A DNA stretch of 64,000 nt, taken from Kluyvera sp047971185 (GTDB taxonomy: Bacteria > Pseudomonadota > Gammaproteobacteria > Enterobacterales > Enterobacteriaceae). The translations under genes were made by a program, and so were the position numbers. Shown here piece by piece: positions 7,715 through 15,328 of this stretch (positions are counted from its first letter, which is position 1; every line of letters starts with the position of its first letter). The notes below the pieces were generated by a model. The model saw only the letters and a list, made by a program, of their open reading frames with translations. It made no database searches and was not told the origin of the DNA. The stretch spans positions 1 through 64,000 of the forward strand of contig NZ_JBKDZH010000033.1 in the NCBI RefSeq assembly GCF_047971185.1, read 5' to 3'.

Positions 7715-8718
7715 TTGAGCACTCCTTTTCGGCTGGCGCGTACCAGCATCACGGCAAATATCGGCGCGCCAACCAGCGCGGTAATAATACCAATCGGGAT
7801 CTCGGCGGCGGTCAGCGTGCGGGCGAGATCGTCGACCAGCACCATAAAGCTGGCCCCCATCCAGAAGGCGCAGGGGAGCAGACGCCGATGATCGGCACCG
7901 GACAGCATCCGCGCCAGATGCGGGATCACCAGCCCCACCCAGGCAATGCTGCCGCTGACCGCGACCTGCGCGGCAACCAGCAGCGCGCAGCACAACAGGA
8001 CGCCGCGACGCAGTGCGGTGACGCTGACGCCCAGCGCGCGGGCATCTTTGTCGTCCAGCGACAGCAGATTGATGCGCCAGCGCAGTTTGTAAAGCACCAG
8101 CGCGGCGACCGCCACCGGAAGGGCGAGCAGCAGCACTTTGTTCCAGTTGGCGGTGGCAAAACTGCCGAGCAGCCAGAAGACAATCGTCGGCAACACCTCT
8201 TCCGTGTCGGCCATATACTGCATCAGACTGACCAGCGCGGCGAAGAAACCGCTGAGAATAATTCCCGCGAGGATCAGCACCAGCGTGCTTTCACGCCCCT
8301 GTAGCGCGGCCAGCAGATACACCAGCGTCAGCGCCAGCAGGCCGAAGAAGAAAGTGGTGGTCATCATCAGCGGCATGCTCAGCCCGAGCAGGATCGCCAG
8401 CGTACCGCCAAAGGCGGAGCCGGAGGTGACGCCGATAATATGGGGATCAACCAGCGGATTATGGAAAACGCCCTGCAACGTGGCGCCGCACAGCCCGAGC
8501 GCGCCGCCCGCTAGCAGGGCCATCAGAATGCGCGGCAGGCGAACTGACCAGACAATCTGATGGGCGATATCCGCCGTATTATGCGGATGCGCAAGCTGGG
8601 CCAGCACGTCGCCAATCGATAAGCGATATTGGCCAAAGCAGAGGGAGACGACGGCGACGGCCAGGGTGAGCAGCACTAGCCCACCCTGTAACGTTTTGGG
8701 GCGGCTACTGATGTGCAT
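7711..8718 (-). CDS. ABC importer permease, FecCD/BtuC class
   Basis: A 335-residue inner-membrane permease with about 9-10 hydrophobic helices. Family signs include VWSVRLPRILMALLAGGALG near residues 50-70, the GATLQGVFHNPLVDPHIIGV motif, and GSIAWVGLVIPHLARM near the C-terminus (the ATPase-coupling loop). The start MHISSRPKT (8716-8718) overlaps the end of the binding-protein gene by 14 bases. Longer frames reach into that gene and lack family similarity. It forms the translocation channel for the importer together with the ATPase, to which it is coupled by an ATGA overlap. Confidence 0.9.
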   Translation of the reverse strand: MHISSRPKTLQGGLVLLTLAVAVVSLCFGQYRLSIGDVLAQLAHPHNTADIAHQIVWSVRLPRILMALLAGGALGLCGATLQGVFHNPLVDPHIIGVTSGSAFGGTLAILLGLSMPLMMTTTFFFGLLALTLVYLLAALQGRESTLVLILAGIILSGFFAALVSLMQYMADTEEVLPTIVFWLLGSFATANWNKVLLLALPVAVAALVLYKLRWRINLLSLDDKDARALGVSVTALRRGVLLCCALLVAAQVAVSGSIAWVGLVIPHLARMLSGADHRRLLPCAFWMGASFMVLVDDLARTLTAAEIPIGIITALVGAPIFAVMLVRASRKGVLK

Positions 8719-9772
8719 TCGCCTGCCAGTCGGTGCGATAGAAACGGTGGTAGTAATCCTGCGCCTGCGCGTCGACATCAACATCTTTATAGCGTTGCGG
8801 GTAGAGCTTTTTCGCCATCCACAATTCGCCAATGGCCAGCGCTTCCGGCATTGGGTAGCCCCAGGCTTTGGCGTATTCCGGCATCAGCCACACGCGATGA
8901 TTTTTCACCGCGTCAATGGCTTGCCACTGCGGGTCGTTGACGATCTGTTTGACCACCTCAGGGTAACGGTCCTGTACAAAAATAACCTGCGGGTTCCACT
9001 GTAATACCTGTTCCAGCGAAACCTGACGCGCGCCTTTCACCGTGGCGGCCGCGACGTTCATCGCGCCCGCGTGTTGCATCATCAGGCCGGTGTATTTCCC
9101 GGATCCGTAGGTGTTGAGATCCGGGTTTGCCATATACACGCGCACTTTATCCGCCGCCGGGATATCCGCCACCGGGGCGTTAAATCTGGCGCGTGCGGCA
9201 AAGGTGTAGTCAATCAATGCCTCCGCCTGGGCGGTGCGGTTAACCACTTCACCAATCAGACGAATACCCTGCTTGAGCCCTTCGTTGTAGGCCTGTTCCT
9301 CATCGGCCATCGACGGGTTCATTTTGTTTTTCTCACCCGCCGCGTCCTGGCGCAGGGAGATCGCTACCACCGGGATACCGGCGTTGGTTATCTGCTGAAT
9401 CATCGCCGCCGGCGCGTAGTTAGCGATAAACACCACCTGCGGGTGCAGCGCCAGCAGGCTTTCCACATTCACCTGGGTCAGGTCGCCCGGCATCGGCAGC
9501 GTTTTAATGTTGGGCATAAAGCGGGCGAAGTCGGGGCCGAGCTGTTTTTTCCAGCTGCTCAGTACGCCGACGATATCGTCAGCGGCGTTGAGCTGTACCA
9601 GCAGGTTTAGCGTCTGGTGCTGAAGCACCACCACGCGGTTCACGGTATCGGGCAGGGTGACCTGGCGGCCAAGCTGGTCGGTCACGGTACGGTCGGCCAG
9701 CGCGGGAGTCGCCGCCGTCAGGCTTGCACAGGCCAGGGCCAGGCAAAAGAGTAATCGTTGTAATGTAGACAT
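8705..9772 (-). CDS. periplasmic binding protein of FecCD-type importer (MolA-like candidate)
   Basis: A 355-residue periplasmic solute-binding protein of the class III (BtuF/FecB) fold. A Sec signal peptide ends near ALA-D (about residue 26), followed by RTVTDQLGRQVTLPDTVNRV, the standard first strand of the family. A long central helix region and a C-terminal TDWQAN tail complete it. It heads the importer operon. The promoter carries a ModE-like operator that covers its -10, so the ligand is probably molybdate or tungstate, as for Haemophilus MolA, rather than an iron chelate. Ligand assignment is inference; importer class is firm. Confidence 0.85.
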   Translation of the reverse strand: MSTLQRLLFCLALACASLTAATPALADRTVTDQLGRQVTLPDTVNRVVVLQHQTLNLLVQLNAADDIVGVLSSWKKQLGPDFARFMPNIKTLPMPGDLTQVNVESLLALHPQVVFIANYAPAAMIQQITNAGIPVVAISLRQDAAGEKNKMNPSMADEEQAYNEGLKQGIRLIGEVVNRTAQAEALIDYTFAARARFNAPVADIPAADKVRVYMANPDLNTYGSGKYTGLMMQHAGAMNVAAATVKGARQVSLEQVLQWNPQVIFVQDRYPEVVKQIVNDPQWQAIDAVKNHRVWLMPEYAKAWGYPMPEALAIGELWMAKKLYPQRYKDVDVDAQAQDYYHRFYRTDWQANAHQ

Positions 9773-9799
9773 GAGTCGCTCATAGCGGAGGGAAATAAA

Positions 9800-9823
9800 C
9801 GATGTATATTTGATTATATAACG
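9800..9823 (-). promoter_or_regulatory. ModE-like operator overlapping the -10 of the importer operon
   Basis: CGATGTAT (9800-9807), 8 bases, ATATAACG (9816-9823) reproduces the 8-8-8 architecture of the E. coli modA operator. The right half is an exact complement of its left half-site, and the other half matches at 6 of 8. A TATAAT -10 on the minus strand lies inside it (9813-9818), so a bound ModE-molybdate would block transcription. The start codon is at 9772. Confidence 0.65.
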
Positions 9824-9883
9824 AAGGAAAATGCAAATCCTGTAGGCGGAATACCCCGAATGGCTTATGAGAAAATACCCAGC

Positions 9884-9920
9884 AACGAAAAGAGCCGCAA
9901 GGTTTCCCCTGCGGCCCGGT
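9884..9920 (-). terminator. terminator of the ldr-type mRNA
   Basis: On the minus strand GCCGCAGGGG, a short loop and CCTTGCGGC form a stem followed by CTCTTTTC. It lies about 45 bases after the small peptide stop. Confidence 0.65.
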
Positions 9921-9962
9921 TCGGGCGCATGTTGCCATTCAGGCAGCCTGACGCCCGGGCGC

Positions 9963-10070
9963 TTACTTCCGCCTGTGCCACCAGCCGAGGATCAGACCGG
10001 TGAGCACGCCGACCATGACCGGAGCGGCCAGATCGTGCCAGAACATAAGTGCCCACTGCATCAGTGTCAT
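9963..10070 (-). CDS. ldr: Ldr-type small toxic membrane peptide (type I toxin)
   Basis: A 35-residue peptide, MTLMQWALMFWHDLAAPV at its N-terminus and a WWHRRK tail, with a single transmembrane helix. The FWHDLAAP core and basic tryptophan-rich C-terminus are diagnostic of the Ldr family (LdrA-D in E. coli), whose overproduction damages the inner membrane. The ATG at 10068-10070 follows AGGATGG. A minus-strand terminator lies downstream, and a candidate antisense RNA crosses the leader at about 10130-10182. E. coli carries Ldr genes in tandem repeats; here a single copy is seen. An upstream extension of the frame is only leader sequence. Confidence 0.88.
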   Translation of the reverse strand: MTLMQWALMFWHDLAAPVMVGVLTGLILGWWHRRK

Positions 10071-10129
10071 AAAGCCATCCTGATTGCAATGGCAATGGTT
10101 AGCGGCTATTCTTGAACTGCTAGGATCAA

Positions 10130-10182
10130 GGTTAGCCCCCGTTATGTTGCCAGATGATATCGAACAACGTGCGGGGGTTTTC
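10130..10182 (+). ncRNA. rdl: candidate Rdl-like antisense RNA to the ldr leader
   Basis: Opposite the ldr leader, CCCCCG (10136-10141) pairs with CGGGGG (10172-10177), with an inner GTTG/CAAC pairing, and TTTTCTCTTT follows. This is a plausible intrinsic terminator for a short plus-strand RNA. A possible promoter is TTAGCG, 16 bases, TAGGAT just upstream. Rdl RNAs of this size silence Ldr synthesis in E. coli. The ends are estimated from hairpin position only. Confidence 0.5.
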
Positions 10183-10408
10183 TCTTTCCAGCAACAGATG
10201 CCGCCGGGGATCAAGCCCCCGCAACGCTGCGCCTCTCCCACAACGTGGGATTACCGCGATCCTATAGCAGCGCGTATAACCCTTGCAATGAAGGTGCTGT
10301 ATAAATACACAGTATTATGCTTTTTTTCAGAATTTAGCCCGACGACCTTCATTTTCCCCTTTTATTTATGTGCTTAACTGAAAACATTTTTCGCGTCAGA
10401 GTGACACT
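10183..10408 (+). promoter_or_regulatory. leader and promoter region of the esterase gene
   Basis: Apart from the Rdl candidate, this gap contains only an AT-rich promoter-like stretch before the esterase gene. No other gene, repeat or RNA is visible. Confidence 0.35.
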
Positions 10409-11314
10409 ATGCGTCGTCGTCAATTTCTTCTCAGTTTGAGTGCCACGCTGCTGGCGGCGAGGGTGGGGCTGTCTTCATCTACACCTTCAGAAATATCTAC
10501 AGTGATGCTGCCGCTATGGCCGGATATTCCGCCCGGCGGCGGCGGTCCAACAGGGCCATTGCAACTGAGCGTGCACGGGGCGCAGCGTCATATCGCGGTT
10601 CCCTTCTTCACGATACTGACGCCGTTAAAGGCAAATGGGCACGGCGTGCTGGTCGCGCCGGGCGGTGGTTATACCCGCGTTGAGGTCGCGAAGGAGGGCT
10701 GGCCCGCCGCACGCTGGCTGGTAGCTCGAGGTTATACCGCCTATATACTCAGCTACCGTCTGCCGAGGGAAGGTTGGCGCGACGGCTCTCGCGTTGCTTT
10801 ACAGGATGCCCAGCGGGCGTTGCGCATCATCCGTCAGCGGGAGAATCAGGTGAGCGTGCTGGGATTTTCCGCCGGAGGGCATTTGTTGGGAATGGCGGTA
10901 ACGCGCGCTGACGAGCGCAGCTATACGCCACTTGATGCGCTGGATAACCTACCGCCGCGAGCCGATGGCGCGGCGCTGATTTATCCCATCGTGACGCTGG
11001 AGAAACCTTACACCCACACTTCGACGCATCGGGTATTACTGGGGAAGAATGCGACGGAGGCGCAGGATGCCGCCTGGTCAGTACAACATTACGTGACCCC
11101 GACGACTCCACCGATGTTTCTGGCCCAGGCGGAAGATGATTCGGTGTCCGATCCGCACAATACCTTAATTTTGCAGGCGGCCTGTCTTCGTGCAGGCGTA
11201 TCGGTAGAAATGCACCGTTATCCTTCCGGGGGGCATGGCTTTGGGATGGGCAGAGCAGGAACCAAAACTCTCGCGTGGCCTGCGCAGTATGAAAAATGGC
11301 TGCGGGAGCGGTGA
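10409..11314 (+). CDS. exported alpha/beta hydrolase (acetyl-xylan-esterase-like)
   Basis: A 301-residue esterase. The N-terminus MRRRQFLLSLSATLLAARVG resembles a Tat signal peptide, so it is probably periplasmic. The oxyanion region is VAPGGGYTRV (82-91). The nucleophile elbow GFSAGG puts Ser154 at the centre. Acid candidates are in AEDDSVSD (241-248, probably D243 or D244), and His276 lies in SGGHGFG. This is the triad and spacing of the BD-FAE/acetyl-xylan-esterase-like group. It converges with the PBP gene (23 bases apart), so no operon partner hints at the substrate. Substrate unknown; probably a small acylated sugar or drug-like ester. Confidence 0.82.
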   Translation: MRRRQFLLSLSATLLAARVGLSSSTPSEISTVMLPLWPDIPPGGGGPTGPLQLSVHGAQRHIAVPFFTILTPLKANGHGVLVAPGGGYTRVEVAKEGWPAARWLVARGYTAYILSYRLPREGWRDGSRVALQDAQRALRIIRQRENQVSVLGFSAGGHLLGMAVTRADERSYTPLDALDNLPPRADGAALIYPIVTLEKPYTHTSTHRVLLGKNATEAQDAAWSVQHYVTPTTPPMFLAQAEDDSVSDPHNTLILQAACLRAGVSVEMHRYPSGGHGFGMGRAGTKTLAWPAQYEKWLRER

Positions 11315-11337
11315 ATACCGCAGCCAAATCGTGGGGA

Positions 11338-13047
11338 TTACTGGATGAGCGCGTCCGGCGCGATGTTCATATTCTTCAGCACCGGCCCCATAATATTGCC
11401 GAAAATGGGGGCCGCCACCGAGCCACCGAAGTGGGTCCCGGCGGTCGGGTTGTTGACCACCACCACCAGCGCCACTTCCGGATGGCTCACCGGCGCGACG
11501 CCAGCGGTGTAGTTGACGTAGCCGCCGTCATATTTGCCGCTATCACCCAGCTTTTCCGCGGTCCCGGTTTTGGTCGCCAGGCGATAGCCCGGCACCGCCG
11601 CGCGCACGCCGCTGCCGCCGGGAAGCACATCGCTCTCCATCATATGCACCACGGTTTTAACGATCTCGGGGTCCGCTACCTGTCGGCCCATCACCGGCGG
11701 CGTAACTTTGGTAATCGACAGCGGGCGGTAAACACCAAAAGCGCCGAGCGTCGCGTACTCGCGGGCAATCTGGAGCGGGGTGACGCGCAAACCGTAGCCG
11801 AAAGAGAAGGTGGCGCGTTCGATATCGGCCCACTGCCGACGGTGCAGCGGGAAATAGCCCACGCTTTCTCCGCTTAACCCAAGGCCGGTCGGTTTGCCGA
11901 GACCGAACGCCTGATAGGTATCGACAAGCGCCTGCGCCGGCATCGCCAGCGCAATATGCGAGACGCCAATATCGCTCGATTTTTGCAGGATACCAGTTGG
12001 CGTTAGCTGCGGCCAATGGCCAACGTCGCGGATCAGGTGACCGTTGACGCGATACGGCGTGGTGTCCAGCAGGGTATTCGGCTGAATGATGTGTCTCTCC
12101 AGCCCCTCGACGATCACCAGCGGCTTAACCGTCGACCCCGGTTCAAAGCTGTCGTTAATCGCTACGTCGCGCATCTGTGTTTGCGTGGCGTTATCGAAAT
12201 TGTTGGGGTTATACGACGGGTAGGAAGCCATCGCGAGGATCTCGCCGGTATCGATTTTAACCAGCACCGCCGCGCCAGAATCGGCCTTATTCAGCAGCAC
12301 GCCGTCGCGCAGTTTGCTGTACAGCGTGTATTGGTCGAATTTATCAATGCTGAGCTGCACGGTGGGCGGCTGTTTCGGCGCATCGTAATCGAGAACGCTA
12401 ATAATGCCGCCGCTGGCATCTTTACGATAAATTTCTTTCCCCGGCTCGCCCTGTAAAATAGTGTCGTAGCCACGCTCAACGCCGTTCAGCCCGTTATTAT
12501 CCGCGCCGACGATACCTATTAACGGGGCCGCCGCTTCGCCCATCGGATAGAAACGGCTGTCGTCATAAACTTCGCTGATGCCTTTTATATGCAGGTCGGC
12601 GATATCTTTCGCAATCCCAAGCTCAACTTTGCGATCCAGAAATAGAAAATGACGGTGGGCGTTCTGATAAATTTTGCTCGCAATGCGATCGACGGTGGTA
12701 TTCAACGCGGAGGCGAGATATTGCCATTTGGCATCGTGGAAATTCGGGCTGGCCTCCACCACTTTTACCGGGTCGACCACCACGTCACGGGATGGCACGC
12801 TCATGGCAAGGGCTTCGCCATCGCGATCGACCAGGGTGCCACGGTTGGTGGGCAGCACCACGGTGCGCAGCGAACGCTGGTCGGCCTCTTTTGCCAGCAT
12901 CGGGTGATTTAAAAATTGCAGGTCGGCCACTCTCACCAATAACACGCCCAGGCAGCCAAGGATCCCCAGACAGATTATTGTGTAACGAGACGTAATAAAT
13001 GAGTCTTTATTTTGTTTTTCTGTTGATTTTCTTTTCATTTGTAACAT
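11338..13047 (-). CDS. PBP3/FtsI paralogue (class B penicillin-binding protein, PBP3SAL-like)
   Basis: A 569-residue peptidoglycan transpeptidase with one N-terminal membrane helix (about 22-40), a class B dimerisation domain containing RGTLVDRDGEALAMS, and a C-terminal transpeptidase domain. The active Ser305 is in STVK (305-308) and KTG is at 493-495. The second motif is SSD (357-359) where E. coli PBP3 has SSN. The sequence aligns throughout with FtsI but is shorter at the C-terminus and lies far from any division cluster, so it is a paralogue like PBP3SAL of Salmonella, which works in acidic, intracellular conditions. Start ATG at 13047; ATG at 13038 is possible. Confidence 0.85.
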   Translation of the reverse strand: MLQMKRKSTEKQNKDSFITSRYTIICLGILGCLGVLLVRVADLQFLNHPMLAKEADQRSLRTVVLPTNRGTLVDRDGEALAMSVPSRDVVVDPVKVVEASPNFHDAKWQYLASALNTTVDRIASKIYQNAHRHFLFLDRKVELGIAKDIADLHIKGISEVYDDSRFYPMGEAAAPLIGIVGADNNGLNGVERGYDTILQGEPGKEIYRKDASGGIISVLDYDAPKQPPTVQLSIDKFDQYTLYSKLRDGVLLNKADSGAAVLVKIDTGEILAMASYPSYNPNNFDNATQTQMRDVAINDSFEPGSTVKPLVIVEGLERHIIQPNTLLDTTPYRVNGHLIRDVGHWPQLTPTGILQKSSDIGVSHIALAMPAQALVDTYQAFGLGKPTGLGLSGESVGYFPLHRRQWADIERATFSFGYGLRVTPLQIAREYATLGAFGVYRPLSITKVTPPVMGRQVADPEIVKTVVHMMESDVLPGGSGVRAAVPGYRLATKTGTAEKLGDSGKYDGGYVNYTAGVAPVSHPEVALVVVVNNPTAGTHFGGSVAAPIFGNIMGPVLKNMNIAPDALIQ

Positions 13048-13527
13048 AAAACCACATGAATTTTATTTTTTATAATCAATTGCCCACCTGCCGTGATTCA
13101 GCACGGCTGCGCTGAGGCAATATAAATACCCATTACCCGGCGAACTCGCAAAACAGTTTACAGGTAACATGATTGATAACAAGCAATTAAGTTAACAGAT
13201 TATTTCATCGTTGCCTGTTTATTACCGGGTGTTAAATGAGGGCGGTTATTAGCTAAAGAGTGAACGATGGCGTCAAAAAATAGCCAATAGCAGATATTAA
13301 ACGCCAGTAACTTTGTGGGTATTGTGCATGTAAAGGCATGGTTATCAGAATTAGACATACCCGACTCTTGTTATAACATAACGCTATTTTTTGGCCGTTA
13401 TTTTCGCTGAAAGCGGGTTTATGGCCTCTAATTCATTGTGGTGATGAATGCATGGTCGCATAATAGCGGCCAACCTCCGCAGGTGCGGGGTTAAGCGCCA
13501 GCTTTTTCTGGTGATGAAGGATACACA
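13048..13527. promoter_or_regulatory. intergenic region between the PBP3 paralogue and the transglutaminase operon
   Basis: About 480 bases without a supported gene. It must hold divergent promoters. A short hairpin (GCCGTG...CACGGC, about 13091-13107) and a Zur-like core at 13370-13382 are the only structured elements seen. Confidence 0.5.
13370..13382 (+). promoter_or_regulatory. Zur-like core palindrome upstream of the transglutaminase/MerT/MerP operon
   Basis: GTTATAACATAAC matches the Zur core GTTATANTATAAC at 12 of 13 positions (counting N). The flanking bases do not match well. It lies about 145 bases before the first ATG of the operon. It is a weaker candidate than the box before zinT. 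Confidence 0.35.
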
Positions 13528-14673
13528 ATGCAAAGGCGTAACTTCCTGAAAGGTGCCGCGGCCCTCTCGACGCTGGGCCTGGTAAGCCCGGTTTTTGCTA
13601 AAACGGACGCGAAGGCTCAGCCTGCCGTTGCGGCTTCTGGCAAATTCCGTCGTTTTGTTATGACCCAAACTTACAGCCTGAAAGCACCGGAAGGCTCTTC
13701 CGGGAAGGTCAATTTGTGGATCCCCATCCCGGAAGATACCGCCTTCCAGCAGCTGCTGAATCTCTCCTTCAGCGGCAACTACCAGACCGCCACCCTGAAT
13801 GCCAATAACCGCTACGGCGCGAAAGTGCTGTACGTGACCTGGCCGGCCTCAAGCGGTCCGCTGGATATTAAAGTGGAAATGGACATTGAAACCCGCGACT
13901 GGGAAGTGCTGAAAGATAACCGTCTGGCCGACTGGCAGCTGCCGGTTGAAGGCGCGGTGATCCCGGATGAGATTAAACCGTTCCTGCTGGCGACCCCGCA
14001 TATTCCGGTTGATGGCCTGGTGAAAGAGACCGCGCTGAAGATTATCGGCAGCGAAAAAGCCCCGCTGAAGCAGGCGCGTCTGATTCACGACTGGGTCAGC
14101 ACCCATATGCATCGTGATGACGCGGTGATTGGCTGCGGTACCGGCGACGTGGGGGAAATCCTTAAAACCGGCAAGCTGGGCGGCAAATGCACCGATATTA
14201 ACTCGGTATTTGTGGCGCTGTGCCGCGCGGTGGGGATCCCGGCGCGAGAAATGTTCGGCATCCGTCTGGGGGCGAGCCGTAAGCTGAATCACTATTCGGC
14301 GAAAGCGTTTGGCAGCGCCGACGATAAAGGCGTGGCCAAAATCAGCGGCGGCCAGCACTGCCGCGCGATGTTCTGGCTGGCCGGTTTCGGCTGGATGCCG
14401 GCGGATCCGGCGGACGTCACCAAAATGCGTCTGACCGAGAAGAAAGAGAACGGCGACCCGGCGGTGAACGCGGTGAACGATTATCTGTTCGGCAACTGGG
14501 AAATGAACTGGGTGGGCTTTAACCACGCGCGTGATTTCGCGCTGTCGCCGGCCGCAGAGCAGGGCGATGTGAACAATCTGGGCTACCCGTACGCCGAAGT
14601 GGATGGCGATCCGCTGAACTTCTACGATCCTGCTGCCTTTAGCTATGACTATGTCAGCGTCGAACAGCATTAA
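13528..14673 (+). CDS. Tat-exported transglutaminase-like protein
   Basis: A 381-residue protein with a Tat signal (MQRRNFLKGAAALSTLGLVS) and a transglutaminase-like cysteine-protease fold. The catalytic triad fits Cys221 (GGKCTDIN), His277 (GGQHCRAMFW) and Asp293 (WMPADPAD). The N-terminal half resembles the beta-rich domain that often precedes the fold. Cys203 and further Cys residues may bind metal. It is the first gene of a tight operon, its 3' end overlapping the MerT-like gene by 29 bases. Bacterial members act as peptidases or amide hydrolases; the substrate here is unknown. The link with MerT/MerP-like genes is unusual. Confidence 0.85.
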   Translation: MQRRNFLKGAAALSTLGLVSPVFAKTDAKAQPAVAASGKFRRFVMTQTYSLKAPEGSSGKVNLWIPIPEDTAFQQLLNLSFSGNYQTATLNANNRYGAKVLYVTWPASSGPLDIKVEMDIETRDWEVLKDNRLADWQLPVEGAVIPDEIKPFLLATPHIPVDGLVKETALKIIGSEKAPLKQARLIHDWVSTHMHRDDAVIGCGTGDVGEILKTGKLGGKCTDINSVFVALCRAVGIPAREMFGIRLGASRKLNHYSAKAFGSADDKGVAKISGGQHCRAMFWLAGFGWMPADPADVTKMRLTEKKENGDPAVNAVNDYLFGNWEMNWVGFNHARDFALSPAAEQGDVNNLGYPYAEVDGDPLNFYDPAAFSYDYVSVEQH

Positions 14674-15007
14674 GGGCGGGTTGCTGACGCTGCTGGCGGC
14701 GGTCGTCGCCGCTGGCGCATCAACGCTGTGCTGCATTGGGCCACTGCTGTATCTGGTTTTTGGCATTTCTGCCGCCGGGCTGGTGGGAATCCCCGGCGCC
14801 AGCTGGTTACAAATCCCGATGGTGATTGTCGCCGTTGGCCTGATGGCGCGAGGATTCTGGCGTCTACATTTATCGCCGAAACCGGTGTGCGTTAACGTGG
14901 TGAGCCGTCGGGTGCTGGTGTGGCTGTATTGGCTGGCGGTGCCGCTGGTGCTGGCCCTGATTACCTATCCGTATGTCTTACCGTGGGTCTGGGAGTGGAT
15001 GGAATGA
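14645..15007 (+). CDS. MerT-like inner-membrane metal transporter
   Basis: A 120-residue membrane protein with three predicted helices (about 11-28, 31-72, 89-115). STLCCIGPLLYLVFG places the vicinal pair Cys29-Cys30 in helix 1, as in MerT, which takes Hg(II) from MerP and passes it inward. The second cysteine pair of classical MerT is reduced to a single Cys82. It overlaps the transglutaminase gene and shares an ATGA overlap with the MerP-like gene. No merR or merA lies nearby, so mercury resistance is unlikely; another soft metal is possible. The start could be 14645 or 14651; no ribosome site decides. Confidence 0.72.
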   Translation: MTMSASNSIKGGLLTLLAAVVAAGASTLCCIGPLLYLVFGISAAGLVGIPGASWLQIPMVIVAVGLMARGFWRLHLSPKPVCVNVVSRRVLVWLYWLAVPLVLALITYPYVLPWVWEWME

Positions 15008-15288
15008 AAAAATGGCTGTATCTGGCGTTGCTGATGTTTACGCCGTTGAGCTGGGCGGCCGATAAACAGGTCACCATTGATGTCGGTGAAATGAACTGCC
15101 CGCTGTGCGTGATTTCCATTAACCAGGCGCTGCGCAGCACCGACGGCGTGATTAAGGCCAAAGCTTCGCTGAAAACGCGCCAGGCGGTGGTGGTGGTGCC
15201 GGAGAGTTTTGATAATCAACGGTTATTAGCGGCGATTGCCAAAACCGGTTTTAAAGGTGAAATCCACGGCGAAAGCGTGGTGCAGTAA
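15004..15288 (+). CDS. MerP-like periplasmic heavy-metal-binding protein
   Basis: A 94-residue protein with a signal peptide (MKKWLYLALLMFTPLSWA) and one heavy-metal-associated domain. The metal site is MNCPLC (Cys32 and Cys35), corresponding to the MTCxxC loop of MerP and copper chaperones. It presumably hands metal to the adjacent MerT-like protein. The ATG at 15004 overlaps the merT-like stop; a longer upstream frame is shadow sequence of the MerT-like gene. Last gene of the operon, followed by a bidirectional terminator. Metal specificity cannot be read from the sequence. Confidence 0.8.
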   Translation: MKKWLYLALLMFTPLSWAADKQVTIDVGEMNCPLCVISINQALRSTDGVIKAKASLKTRQAVVVVPESFDNQRLLAAIAKTGFKGEIHGESVVQ

Positions 15289-15296
15289 ATAAAGAA

Positions 15297-15321
15297 AACC
15301 CGCCATGAAGGCGGGTTTTTT
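15297..15321. terminator. bidirectional terminator between the merP-like gene and ompN
   Basis: AACCCGCC, a short loop and GGCGGGTTTTTT form a strong stem with T-runs on both strands, serving both convergent units. Confidence 0.9.
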
Positions 15322-15328
15322 AATCGTA

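Noticed and set aside
7690..8304. A 204-residue plus-strand frame over the ABC permease
   Set aside because: Shadow of the FecCD-type permease; Gln/Arg/His-rich with no signal or domain.
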